A DNA stretch of 36,300 nucleotides, taken from positions 1 through 36,300 of the forward strand of contig CACHYW010000010.1 in assembly GCA_902584215.1 (NCBI GenBank). Direction: 5' to 3'. How positions within the stretch are numbered: position 1 is the stretch's first letter; each line of letters begins with the position of its first letter. The DNA is from an uncultured Pelagibacteraceae bacterium (GTDB taxonomy: Bacteria; Pseudomonadota; Alphaproteobacteria; Pelagibacterales; AG-422-B15). Shown piece after piece: positions 36,288-36,300 of the stretch. The position numbers and the translations under genes were made by a program. A model generated the notes under the pieces. The model saw nothing but the letters and a program-made list of their open reading frames with translations. It made no database searches and was not told where the DNA came from.

Positions 36288-36300
36288 GCTGTAGGCCCTA

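Noticed and set aside
1-36300. CRISPR arrays, transposons, phage genes, toxin-antitoxin or restriction systems
   Set aside because: No regularly spaced direct repeats, transposase/integrase motifs or recognisable defence genes were found on reading the window.

Overview
The window is a low-GC, tightly packed bacterial chromosome segment. Its Mfd, metG-holB-tmk and sdhE-mfd/recG arrangement looks alphaproteobacterial, and a marine streamlined lineage is my inference. Most of it is recognisable housekeeping and metabolic content: a surface-sugar cluster (acetyltransferase end, Gfo/Idh oxidoreductase, DegT aminotransferase, two glycosyltransferases, DUF6165), tmk-holB-metG-tatD, a cell-wall set (D-Ala-D-Ala carboxypeptidase, RlpA-like, MltB), CBS plus CGL reverse transsulfuration genes, a Pta/Ptb-like acyltransferase, tRNA-Ser(UGA), a GMC oxidoreductase, yajQ, a CaiB/BaiF CoA-transferase, sdhE-mfd divergent from recG, an amidase, small membrane proteins, and phnX next to a tyrosine-phosphatase-like ORF. 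I see no CRISPR array, transposon, phage or classical defence island. The observations most worth following are: (1) a 789-aa mini-Mfd that keeps the UvrA-contacting D2-like block but fuses it almost directly to the RNAP-interaction domain; (2) an unannotated structured small transcript/sORF at about 32958-33108 with a 10-nt match to the anti-Shine-Dalgarno, an internal ACCTCC that could mask it, and a strong terminator; (3) an RlpA homologue whose presumed catalytic Asp is His; (4) a compositionally distinct membrane-protein gene at 3314-3739 whose 5' leader can also mask its own SD; (5) a tandem triplication of an integral membrane protein family; (6) repeated convergent gene pairs with touching or overlapping stop codons. 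All homology calls are from reading the sequences; no database search was run.
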